DNA of 18,167 bases from JAGTVB01 sp964624765 (lineage in GTDB: Bacteria; Pseudomonadota; Gammaproteobacteria; HK1): contig CAZUZO010000063.1 of the NCBI GenBank assembly GCA_964624765.1, positions 1 to 18,167 of the forward strand, in the 5' to 3' direction. A model generated the notes under the pieces. It searched no databases. It saw nothing but the letters and a program-made list of their open reading frames with translations, and had not been told where the DNA came from. This document shows positions 7,650-13,898 of this stretch, piece by piece (the first letter of the stretch is position 1; every line of letters starts with the position of its first letter). Both the position numbers and the translations under genes were made by a program.

Positions 7650-7673
7650 CGGGCGCTGCGACTGTAGCGCCCG
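7650..7673 (+). other. stem-loop after mmdB
   Basis: CGGGCGCT (7650-7657) pairs perfectly with AGCGCCCG (7666-7673) around an 8-base loop, 40 bases after the mmdB stop. No T-tract follows immediately. It may be an inefficient terminator or an mRNA-stabilising hairpin separating module 1 from the epimerase-like gene. Confidence 0.45.
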
Positions 7674-7685
7674 GTGGGATTCTGC

Positions 7686-7714
7686 TTCACAACCTCTTTT
7701 TTCCGTGGCATACT
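7686..7714 (+). promoter_or_regulatory. possible sigma70 promoter ahead of the epimerase-like gene
   Basis: TTCACA (7686-7691, five of six matches to TTGACA) is followed after 17 bases by CATACT (7709-7714, four of six matches to TATAAT). It lies downstream of the stem-loop at 7650-7673 and 48 bases upstream of the GTG start at 7763, so the epimerase-like gene and perhaps module 2 could be transcribed from here. Confidence 0.35.
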
Positions 7715-7762
7715 CCGCCCGAACAACCGGTCCAACAACAAGAACCGTGGAGGAGTTCCGCC

Positions 7763-8230
7763 GTGAGTGACAGACCCTTTAGAGTCCTCGGCGTCCAGCA
7801 GATCGCCATCGGTAGCCTCGATAAAGAGAAACTCAAGGCACTTTGGGTCGATGCGCTGGGCTTGCAGGTCAGCGGTAATTTCAAGAGCGAACGGGAAAAC
7901 GTCGACGAAGACATCGTGGTGGCGGGTTCCGGTGCGCTCAAGCTTGAAGTGGACTTGATGCAGCCCATCGATCCCGAGAAAAAGCCCAAGGTGCAAGACC
8001 CGCCTCTGAACCACATTGGACTTTGGATCGACGACTTGCCGGCCGCCGTCGAATGGCTGGGCTCCCAGGGGGTTCGTTTTACCCCTGGAGGTATCCGCCG
8101 AGGCGGCTCCGGCTATGACATCTGTTTCATCCATCCGAAAGGAAACGATGACGCGCCGATCAGCGGACAGGGTGTTCTGATCGAGCTCGTACAAGCACCA
8201 CCGGAAGTGATTCAAGCCTACGGGGAGTAA
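7763..8230 (+). CDS. mce: VOC-superfamily protein, methylmalonyl-CoA epimerase-like
   Basis: A 155-residue protein with two beta-alpha-beta-beta-beta halves of the vicinal oxygen chelate fold. The first is VQQIAIGSLDKEKLKALWVD, the second begins LNHIGLWIDDLPAAVEWLGS, and it ends with HPKGNDDAPISGQGVLIELV. The GVLIELV ending and adjoining HPK match methylmalonyl-CoA epimerase, which interconverts the (R) and (S) forms and would present the decarboxylase with its substrate. Metal ligand candidates are Glu62, His84 and Glu141. However, the usual first His (DHIAI) is Gln13 here, so epimerase activity is not certain; another VOC function is possible. The start is GTG at 7763 with GGAGGAG (7749-7755). 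The gene lies exactly between the two decarboxylase modules. Confidence 0.7.
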   Translation: MSDRPFRVLGVQQIAIGSLDKEKLKALWVDALGLQVSGNFKSERENVDEDIVVAGSGALKLEVDLMQPIDPEKKPKVQDPPLNHIGLWIDDLPAAVEWLGSQGVRFTPGGIRRGGSGYDICFIHPKGNDDAPISGQGVLIELVQAPPEVIQAYGE

Positions 8231-8381
8231 TGCTGGCTGGTGCGCAGTGGCGGCGGCTGTCGCTGAAGCGGCTGCGCACGGCCCTAGACCCGGTGAGTTG
8301 AGGCACTCGCGTCTAAGCTCCCGCAGCGCACCGGTGCTCGCCGCCATACTCCGCACCGCATTTTTTCGATCATCCGCGCTG

Positions 8382-8440
8382 AGCTAACATCTGCGCAGAA
8401 GGGTAGCTATGCGGGGTGGTAGCTAAGATCTGCCCGAAGG
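8382..8440 (+). repeat. pair of imperfect 21-base direct repeats upstream of module 2
   Basis: AGCTAACATCTGCGCAGAAGG (8382-8402) recurs as AGCTAAGATCTGCCCGAAGG (8421-8440). The repeats are offset by 39 bases, roughly four helical turns, which puts both on the same face of the DNA. They lie 55-113 bases upstream of the module 2 carboxyltransferase start and could be operator half-sites. Confidence 0.4.
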
Positions 8441-8494
8441 CGGTGGGTTGCGACGCTCAACACGTATTACAGATCTACGGGATGAGGTGGAGAT

Positions 8495-10045
8495 ATGCTC
8501 TCTCCGAAGCTAACTGAAATTTTGCAGGAACGCCGCAAGAAAGTTATCGCCGCTGGCGGCGAGGACAAGATAAAGAAGCGGCATGAGAAAGGCTTGCTCA
8601 CGGCCCGGGAACGGCTGGAACGTCTGTTCGAACCGAATACCTTTCAGGAGATGGGCATGCACATTCACCACACCGCCCGTCATTTCGACATGGAAAGCAA
8701 GGAGTTCCCCGGTGATGGCATCGTGTCCGGGACCGGCTATGTGGGAAATACTGCGGTAGCTGCCTTTAGCCAGGACTTCACCGTCGGCGCCGGCACGCTA
8801 GGTAAGATGCATGCCCGCAAGATGGTGGATGTCATGCGGTTTGCGCTGAAGATGGGGATACCGGTGGTTGCTTTCAAGGATTCCGGCGGGGCCCGTATTC
8901 AGGAGGGGGTGGACGCTCTCTCGGGCTATGGGGAGGTGTTCTACCAAAATGTGCTGCTCTCCGGGGTGGTGCCGCAGATTGCCGTGGTCTTAGGGCCCTG
9001 TGCCGGGGGTGCTTCCTACTCGCCCGCGTTGATGGATTTCATCATCATGACCAGGCAAAACGCCTTCATGTTCATCACCGGGCCCGAGGTGATCAAGGCG
9101 GTGACGGGTCGCTCTGTGAGCATGGATGATGTGGGCAGCGCCGTGGTGCATGCGACGGTCAGCGGCAACGTGCACTTCGTCGCCGACAACGACGATCATG
9201 CCATCCAGATCACGAAGCAGCTGCTGAGCTACCTGCCGCCTAACAATACCGAAGATCCGCCCCATCGGCCGACGACAGACATCGTCTTGTCGCGAGACGA
9301 GGGCATGAACGCCGTCATTCCGGAAGATCCTGGCGAGCCGATGGATGTGCGGCAGGTCATCCGGCGCCTAGTGGACGGGGGCGTACTGCTGGAGGTGCAC
9401 GCTGGATGGGCCAAGAATTTGATCGTCGGTTTTGCTCGGGTCGAGGGCATCGTCATCGGCTTGCTGGCCAATCAGTCCATGGAGCTGGCAGGCGCGCTGG
9501 ATATCAATGCGTCCGACAAGGGCGCTCGCTTTATTCGCTTTTGTAACGTATTCAACATCCCTATCGTCAATCTCGTGGACGTGCCGGGTTTTCTGCCGGG
9601 AATCGAGCAGGAGCGAGGGGGGATCATTCGCCACGGGGCGAAGCTGCTCTATGCCTATGCATCGGCCACCGTTCCTAAGATCACGATCATCCTGCGCAAG
9701 GCCTACGGGGGCTCTTATCTGGCGATGTGCAGCCAGGAAATGGGCGCGGATCTGGTGTTTGCCTGGCCCACGGGCGAGATTGCGGTGATGGGCGCAGAGG
9801 GGGCCGTCAATATCCTCTATCGCAAGGAATTGGAGGCGGCTGAGGACCGGCGGGCGAAAGTTGCCGAGCTGGTGGCGGACTATCGGTCCGAATTTGCATC
9901 GCCGTATCTTTCGGCTTCCCGTGGCTACATTACCGATGTTATCGAGCCCGCCGAAACCCGCTCGGTGTTGGCCCTTGCGTTGCGCAAGACTCTGAGTAAG
10001 CGGGAGCTCAGACCTGCCAAGAAGCACGGTACTATCCCTCTCTAG
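8495..10045 (+). CDS. mmdA: Acyl-CoA carboxyltransferase alpha subunit (module 2, mmdA paralogue)
   Basis: A 516-residue paralogue of the protein at 3644 and the start of the second decarboxylase module. Both oxyanion-hole motifs are intact: LGPCAGGASYSPALMDF and RKAYGGSYLAM, with VDVPGFLPG between them. The C-terminus KKHGTIPL matches family members. It is clearly homologous along its full length but substantially different from module 1, for example CAGGASYSPALMDF against CAGGAVYSPALTDF and YGGSYLAM against YGGAYVAM. It is therefore an old duplication or a separately acquired set rather than a recent copy. The substrate may be methylmalonyl-CoA or a related malonyl-type CoA thioester. The start at 8495 is supported by GAGGTGGAG (8484-8492). 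Confidence 0.88.
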   Translation: MLSPKLTEILQERRKKVIAAGGEDKIKKRHEKGLLTARERLERLFEPNTFQEMGMHIHHTARHFDMESKEFPGDGIVSGTGYVGNTAVAAFSQDFTVGAGTLGKMHARKMVDVMRFALKMGIPVVAFKDSGGARIQEGVDALSGYGEVFYQNVLLSGVVPQIAVVLGPCAGGASYSPALMDFIIMTRQNAFMFITGPEVIKAVTGRSVSMDDVGSAVVHATVSGNVHFVADNDDHAIQITKQLLSYLPPNNTEDPPHRPTTDIVLSRDEGMNAVIPEDPGEPMDVRQVIRRLVDGGVLLEVHAGWAKNLIVGFARVEGIVIGLLANQSMELAGALDINASDKGARFIRFCNVFNIPIVNLVDVPGFLPGIEQERGGIIRHGAKLLYAYASATVPKITIILRKAYGGSYLAMCSQEMGADLVFAWPTGEIAVMGAEGAVNILYRKELEAAEDRRAKVAELVADYRSEFASPYLSASRGYITDVIEPAETRSVLALALRKTLSKRELRPAKKHGTIPL

Positions 10046-10085
10046 GCCTCGATGCCGAAAGGCCCTCTTGAGGGCGACGAGAGAG
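10038..10085 (+). other. nested stem-loop at the mmdA2-mmdD2 junction
   Basis: CTCTCT (10038-10043, inside the end of the carboxyltransferase gene) can pair with AGAGAG (10080-10085). This encloses GCC-GAAA-GGC (10054-10063) and GCCCTC/GAGGGC (10062-10075); the last two are mutually exclusive by two bases. There is no T-tract. It may tune the relative expression of the soluble and membrane subunits. Confidence 0.35.
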
Positions 10086-10178
10086 TTGGAGGGTGCGCGG
10101 CTTCATCGAGACCGGTAAAGCAGGCGTGGGAGCCGAGCCCGGGGGGGTTCAATCGATCAGTGGGAGGAGTTTAAAAAC

Positions 10179-10502
10179 ATGGGGGCAACCATTCTTCTCA
10201 GCGTGCAGGTATATCTGCTGGCTATTTTTATCGCATTTCTCGTTGCCTTGCTCATCCGCGGGGTGGTCAATACACTCTCCGGCTTCAAGAAGACGCCAGC
10301 GACTGCTCAGGCGCCGGTGGTACAGGCTCCAGTTGATTTTTTGAGGGCGGACATCCCCGCCATCGCCGCCGCTGTCTATGCGGTACTGGGGGCGCATCGC
10401 ATCGTGCATATCGAGACTGCGGGTCATGGCGTCGGCTGGACCGCCGAAGGCCGGCTGGCCCATCATACCTCCCACAACATCGCGCGCCAGCCGAGGCGCT
10501 AA
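10179..10502 (+). CDS. OadG/MmdD-like small membrane subunit (module 2)
   Basis: A 107-residue protein with one N-terminal membrane helix (about 4-31), a Pro/Ala/Gln linker, and a compact C-terminal region. That region contains IPAIAAAVYAVLGAHRIVHI and GVGWTAEGRLAHHTSHN. The Ala-rich helix followed by the W-x-x-x-G-R segment parallels the module 1 subunit, although sequence identity is low. It probably tethers the carboxyltransferase to the beta subunit. GGAGGAG (10163-10169) lies 9 bases before the ATG. It is the second gene of the A-D-C-B set. The His-rich tail (HH, H) could bind a metal as in OadG, but this is inference. Confidence 0.72.
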   Translation: MGATILLSVQVYLLAIFIAFLVALLIRGVVNTLSGFKKTPATAQAPVVQAPVDFLRADIPAIAAAVYAVLGAHRIVHIETAGHGVGWTAEGRLAHHTSHNIARQPRR

Positions 10503-10540
10503 GGCGAATCATTTCTGACAATCCCTAGAGGACTCGACCC

Positions 10541-10924
10541 ATGGAGAAGAAATTCAGAATCACGGTCGATGGCAGACAGTATGACGTCACCGTAGAGGAC
10601 ATGAGTGAAACGCCCAGCTACACGATTCCCGCACCGGGTGATATGAACGTATCACCGACCCTACCGTCCGCTTCAGCGCCGCCGCCCGCCGCCTCCCCTG
10701 GGGCGGCCGGGCCAGGGGACGAGGTGAGCCCCCTCGCGGGAGTGGTGATCGCCATCGAGGTGACCCCCGGCCAGGCGGTTAAGGAAGGTGACAAGGTGAT
10801 GACGTTGGAGGCCATGAAGATGAAGACGGCCGTCATCGCCCACCATAATGGCCAGGTGAAAAACATCGCGGTCAAGGTGGGTGATGCGGTAGAGGCTGGC
10901 CAAGTCCTTCTCACCATCGGCTAG
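10541..10924 (+). CDS. Biotin carboxyl carrier subunit (module 2)
   Basis: A 127-residue biotin carrier with N-terminal KKFRITVDGRQYDVTVED, a Pro/Ala/Ser linker (about 29-58) and a complete biotinyl domain. The biotinylation motif reads LEAMKMKTAV with Lys93 as the acceptor. The residue two places after the acceptor is Lys, where most carriers, including module 1, have Glu (EAMKME). It carries CO2 between the module 2 carboxyltransferase and beta subunit. It lies 38 bases after the small membrane subunit and 15 bases before the beta subunit, so it is almost certainly in the same transcript. Both modules need a biotin ligase encoded elsewhere. Confidence 0.9.
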   Translation: MEKKFRITVDGRQYDVTVEDMSETPSYTIPAPGDMNVSPTLPSASAPPPAASPGAAGPGDEVSPLAGVVIAIEVTPGQAVKEGDKVMTLEAMKMKTAVIAHHNGQVKNIAVKVGDAVEAGQVLLTIG

Positions 10925-10939
10925 ATCGAGGGTACCTTC

Positions 10940-12169
10940 ATGCAATCGGTCGATTTCTTCAGCCTGGATATGTTCCAGGGCATTGCCACCATGGCTGCCT
11001 CCGAGCCGAAGATCGTGATTACGCGGATCGTGTTGATCTTTGTCGGCTTTGGCTTGATGTATCTGGCGCGCAAAGGCGTCCTCGAGTCGCTCATCATGAC
11101 CCCCATGGGACTGGGGATGTCGACCATCAACGCCGGGGTGCTGTTCTGGGACAAGGAAACTGGCGAACAGGGAACCCTGTTTCTCAATCCGCTGGTGGAG
11201 GAAACGGCTGAGGTGATGTATTGGTTGCAGACCGACTGGCTGCAGCCGGTGTATACGCTGACTTTCAGCAACGGCTTGATCGCCTGTTTGGTACTCCTGG
11301 GGGTCGGCACGCTGCTCGATGTGGGGTTCGTGATGGCGCGGCCGTTTCAGAGCATGTTCATCGCCCTGTGCGCCGAACTGGGCACTTTCGTGGTTTTACC
11401 TTTGGCTATAGCGGTAGGGCTTTCGCTGAATCAGGCGGCGGCGGTGGCCACCATCGGCGGCGCCGATGGACCGATGATCCTGTTTGCTTCGCTGATCCTC
11501 TCCCCCGAGCTTTTCGTCCCGATCACGGTGGTGGCGTATCTATATCTTGGGTTGACCTACGGCGGCTATCCCTACCTTATCAAACTGATGGTGCCAAAGC
11601 ATATCATTGGGCTTCGGATGCCACCGGAGAAAACCCGCGAGATTACCTCGGGGGAAAAGGTTGTGTTTGCCGTCATCGCATGCACGGTGCTGTCCTTGCT
11701 CTTTCCAGTGGCGGCGCCATTATTTCTCTCGCTGTTCCTCGGTGTCATCATTCGCGAGAGCGATCTAGGACATTACGCCGAAACCTTTGGTGGGCCGATC
11801 CTGTACAGCGCCACCTTTTTCCTCGGGCTGTTGCTGGGCGTGCTGGTAGAAGCCAATACCATCCTCGACCAACGGGTCGTGCTGCTGCTCATCCTTGGGA
11901 TCCTGGCGCTGCTGTTCTCAGGCATCGGAGGTCTTCTAGGAGGGTATGCGCTCTATTTTCTCACGGGTAAGAAATACAACCCGGTGATCGGCATTGCGGG
12001 CGTCAGTTGCGTGCCCACGACGGCTAAGGTTGCCCAAAAAATAGTGTCTGCTGAGACCCCCGACGCCATTGTCCTGCCCCATGCCCTTGGCGCCAGTATC
12101 AGTGGGGTGATCACCTCTGCCATCATTGCTAGCATCCTGATCGCTGTGGTCAGCCAGATACAAGGCTAG
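10940..12169 (+). CDS. Divergent ion-translocating decarboxylase beta subunit (module 2)
   Basis: A 409-residue polytopic membrane protein of the OadB/MmdB family by position and motifs. GGADGPMILFAS holds Asp176, the equivalent of the essential OadB Asp203. AYLYLGL holds Tyr202, the equivalent of Tyr229. YNPVIGIAGVSCVPTTAKV holds Asn347, Gly351 and Ser356. It departs from the family in several places. GGADGPT is GGADGPM; the IQPPIMK segment is missing and replaced by a Gly/Tyr/Pro-rich stretch (about 203-216). The C-terminal Arg (OadB Arg389) is Lys363, and HAMGPNVAGVIGS is HALGASISGVITS. It probably still decarboxylates carboxybiotin in the membrane, but ion specificity or coupling may differ. 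It is the last subunit gene of module 2. Confidence 0.85.
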   Translation: MQSVDFFSLDMFQGIATMAASEPKIVITRIVLIFVGFGLMYLARKGVLESLIMTPMGLGMSTINAGVLFWDKETGEQGTLFLNPLVEETAEVMYWLQTDWLQPVYTLTFSNGLIACLVLLGVGTLLDVGFVMARPFQSMFIALCAELGTFVVLPLAIAVGLSLNQAAAVATIGGADGPMILFASLILSPELFVPITVVAYLYLGLTYGGYPYLIKLMVPKHIIGLRMPPEKTREITSGEKVVFAVIACTVLSLLFPVAAPLFLSLFLGVIIRESDLGHYAETFGGPILYSATFFLGLLLGVLVEANTILDQRVVLLLILGILALLFSGIGGLLGGYALYFLTGKKYNPVIGIAGVSCVPTTAKVAQKIVSAETPDAIVLPHALGASISGVITSAIIASILIAVVSQIQG

Positions 12170-12171
12170 CC

Positions 12172-12423
12172 ATGCGTTTGGAGCGCCGACGTCTTTGGTG
12201 GGTCCTGGGTGTGGTGGTGGCGCTGACAGGGATCGCGGTCGCTCGCATCCTGGGTCCCCAATTACCTTCGGGCTATCAAACATCGGTTTTTGTAGTGGGT
12301 GCTACCATCGCCATTCTCGGTATCTTTATCGCTGCCTTGGGGGCGGGGCGCGAGTGTGCCTCGAAGCCCCCGATCGGCGAAAGTAGTGTGGGGGGCGGGA
12401 GGAGTAGGTCGATACGCGAGTGA
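12172..12423 (+). CDS. small two-helix membrane protein linked to module 2
   Basis: An 83-residue protein starting two bases after the beta-subunit stop. It has two membrane helices, about residues 9-28 (after the basic MRLERRR start) and 37-58, and a polar Gly/Ser/Arg-rich tail. I do not recognise a family. The tight spacing (AAGG about 7 bases before the ATG) implies cotranscription and translational coupling with the divergent beta subunit. It is thus a candidate accessory subunit, comparable in position only to the extra small subunits seen in some decarboxylases. No module 1 counterpart exists. Confidence 0.65.
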   Translation: MRLERRRLWWVLGVVVALTGIAVARILGPQLPSGYQTSVFVVGATIAILGIFIAALGAGRECASKPPIGESSVGGGRSRSIRE

Positions 12424-12436
12424 GAGATATAGGCCA

Positions 12437-12454
12437 GGCGCGCTGGCACGCGCC
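12437..12454. terminator. possible bidirectional hairpin between convergent genes
   Basis: GGCGCG (12437-12442) pairs with CGCGCC (12449-12454) around CTGGCA. It lies in the 45-base gap between the plus-strand module 2 operon and the converging minus-strand gene ending at 12469. No clear T-tract is present on either side. Confidence 0.4.
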
Positions 12455-12468
12455 GCATTCTGTGGGGA

Positions 12469-12945
12469 TCACGCGAACGTATCGTTGAGAAGACGCTCTA
12501 GAATTTCGTTCCAACGCTTCCGCGGGCGACCCTGCCAAAACGCATCGGGGGACAGATCGAACTTCTGTTTCACGATAGCGAAGATCACCACCGCGACGCC
12601 TAAACCCAGCAACAGCAGAGGAGGCACTCCTGAGGCGCTGGCAAAAGGTAAGAACAACACCACCAGTATGGCAAAGATGCTTATCCAGCTCCAGGGGATG
12701 AGCATCGAGCATCGAATCTCCAGCTGCGGGCCATTCAGTTCGATGCTGAGCAGCATCGGCCAGTCATCTTTAAATACCCGTGCCTTTCGATAGAACTCCA
12801 TGCGATGGGGGGTTGTTTGCGCTCTTAGGATAAACTCCTCTCTTAGGAGCGCATTGCGAAAGGCGTCGAGCTGCCGTTTGGTGGCGGTGACGACCGCCAC
12901 GCTCATCGGTCCTCGATGCTCCACTGAGATGGGGGATCGGGGCAT
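12469..12945 (-). CDS. two-helix membrane protein of unknown function
   Basis: A 158-residue protein beginning MPRSPISVEHRG. The start is placed at 12945, where an AAGGAGG sequence lies 3 bases upstream on the minus strand; a further upstream ATG (12996) lacks such a site. Residues 1-82 are soluble and charged. Two membrane helices follow (about 83-101 and 107-125), then a basic Trp-containing C-terminal segment (DAFWQGRPRKRWNEILERLL). I do not recognise the family. The soluble-helix-helix-tail design resembles small membrane-anchored regulators, but no motif supports that. It converges on the module 2 operon and has no close partner on its own strand. Confidence 0.7.
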   Translation of the reverse strand: MPRSPISVEHRGPMSVAVVTATKRQLDAFRNALLREEFILRAQTTPHRMEFYRKARVFKDDWPMLLSIELNGPQLEIRCSMLIPWSWISIFAILVVLFLPFASASGVPPLLLLGLGVAVVIFAIVKQKFDLSPDAFWQGRPRKRWNEILERLLNDTFA

Positions 12946-13070
12946 CGTCCTCCTTTTCTTCACAACTTCCCGCAACACGGTTTTGTTGTCCACCACGTGG
13001 GTCTGACAGAGCGATGATTAAGGCTTGAGTGGTCGGGTTTCCAGCCAGGTGGTGAACACCCTCGGTGTCT

Positions 13071-13210
13071 GAGGTTGTGAAAAAACCTGCTACGCAATCC
13101 GATAGCGGCGTTGGGCGGTGCTCGCTCTCGCCTATCTATCTGATATGTCTCTCGGCTTCGCTCCGTCCGCCTGGCTCTCGGGCCGCTCGCGACGGTTTTT
13201 TCACAACCTC
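13071..13210. repeat. family A terminal-inverted-repeat element, copy 2 (complete)
   Basis: A 140-bp copy with perfect 17-base ends, GAGGTTGTGAAAAAACC (13071-13087) and its reverse complement (13194-13210). The left flank is TCT and the right flank is TCA (13211-13213). That TCA is, on the minus strand, the TGA stop codon of the DUF3301 gene. The interior differs from copy 1 by scattered substitutions and small indels. Confidence 0.85.
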
Positions 13211-13585
13211 TCAGTTCTCGATTCGGGTTCCGTGCCGATAATCGCCGCCAAGGCCTGCGCGATCGTGAATGATCATGGCGCGACCGGGTTGCTCGAAGCA
13301 AACATACTCAAGGTTCGTGCCTAGGAACACCACCCTGCCCTCGAGACGATCCGAACCATCTCGACTAAATTCAAAACGATAGGCACGTTGAACCTGAAAC
13401 CAGCCACGAGCATCTCGTATTAGACGCCACTGGCTAAGGGCTACCATCTGGTCTAGCAACTGAACGTCAACGTCTCGACAGGCAGCAGAGCTCGCGCGAG
13501 CCGCCCTTTCGCGGAACTGCATGTTGTTGGACCACGCCCAATAAACAAACGCCGCCAAGATCAGGGTAACAGTCGTTCCGAGCAT
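13211..13585 (-). CDS. DUF3301 family membrane-anchored protein
   Basis: A 124-residue protein with one N-terminal membrane helix (MLGTTVTLILAAFVYWAW). It is followed by RERAARASSAACRDVDVQLL, a VALSQWRLIRDARGWFQ strand region and RAYRFEFSRDGSDRLEGRVV. This matches the pattern I know for DUF3301 proteins, which are short, membrane-anchored and found mainly in gammaproteobacteria; their function is unknown. The last roughly 25 residues extend past the usual domain. No good ribosome binding site precedes ATG 13585, but the helix begins right there, as expected for the family. The TGA stop abuts the family A element exactly. Confidence 0.75.
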   Translation of the reverse strand: MLGTTVTLILAAFVYWAWSNNMQFRERAARASSAACRDVDVQLLDQMVALSQWRLIRDARGWFQVQRAYRFEFSRDGSDRLEGRVVFLGTNLEYVCFEQPGRAMIIHDRAGLGGDYRHGTRIEN

Positions 13586-13898
13586 ATTTGCGGCCGGAGA
13601 AGAGAGGCACTACTCGACGGAAACGGATCGCTTGTAACCGGATCCTACCCCAACAGTCGTAGCCACGTCAGCAGCAAAACAGCGGCTCAGGCTGCTCTCG
13701 GCCAGCCGGTTCGGATCTTTCGCCCTTGCTTCGCTGCTGGTTTATCCGCTCCCGGGGCTCGTTCTCGACGCAGAGCGCTGTGACATCCCGCCCATCGCAC
13801 GCCTGGTGAAACGATGACAAGGCCCGCTTCCACCAGCAAAGGTCATCAGATAGACTTTTCGGCGTTGGTCATCGTTTCACCAGGAGGTTAGGTTCACG
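13586..13898. other. 313-bp divergent intergenic region
   Basis: This lies between the minus-strand DUF3301 gene and the plus-strand FmdB-like gene. I see no gene. Its notable content is the 17-base inverted repeat at 13802-13884 next to the FmdB-like start. The middle (about 13660-13790) is GC-rich and carries no recognised element. Confidence 0.5.
13802..13884 (+). promoter_or_regulatory. long inverted repeat covering the ribosome binding site of the FmdB-like gene
   Basis: CCTGGTGAAACGATGAC (13802-13818) is the exact reverse complement of GTCATCGTTTCACCAGG (13868-13884), with 49 bases between. The right arm overlaps the AGGAGG ribosome binding site (13882-13887) of the gene starting at 13899. 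GATGAC of the left arm could alternatively pair with GTCATC in the loop (13842-13847). This is either a palindromic operator pair or an RNA switch that hides the ribosome binding site. Confidence 0.6.

Noticed and set aside
13071..13301. Similar minus-strand peptides (CEKTVASxPRARRT type) in the family A copies
   Set aside because: They arise because the repeat is read in the same frame. The frames run on into unrelated flanks and have no consistent start, so the repeat is treated as non-coding.
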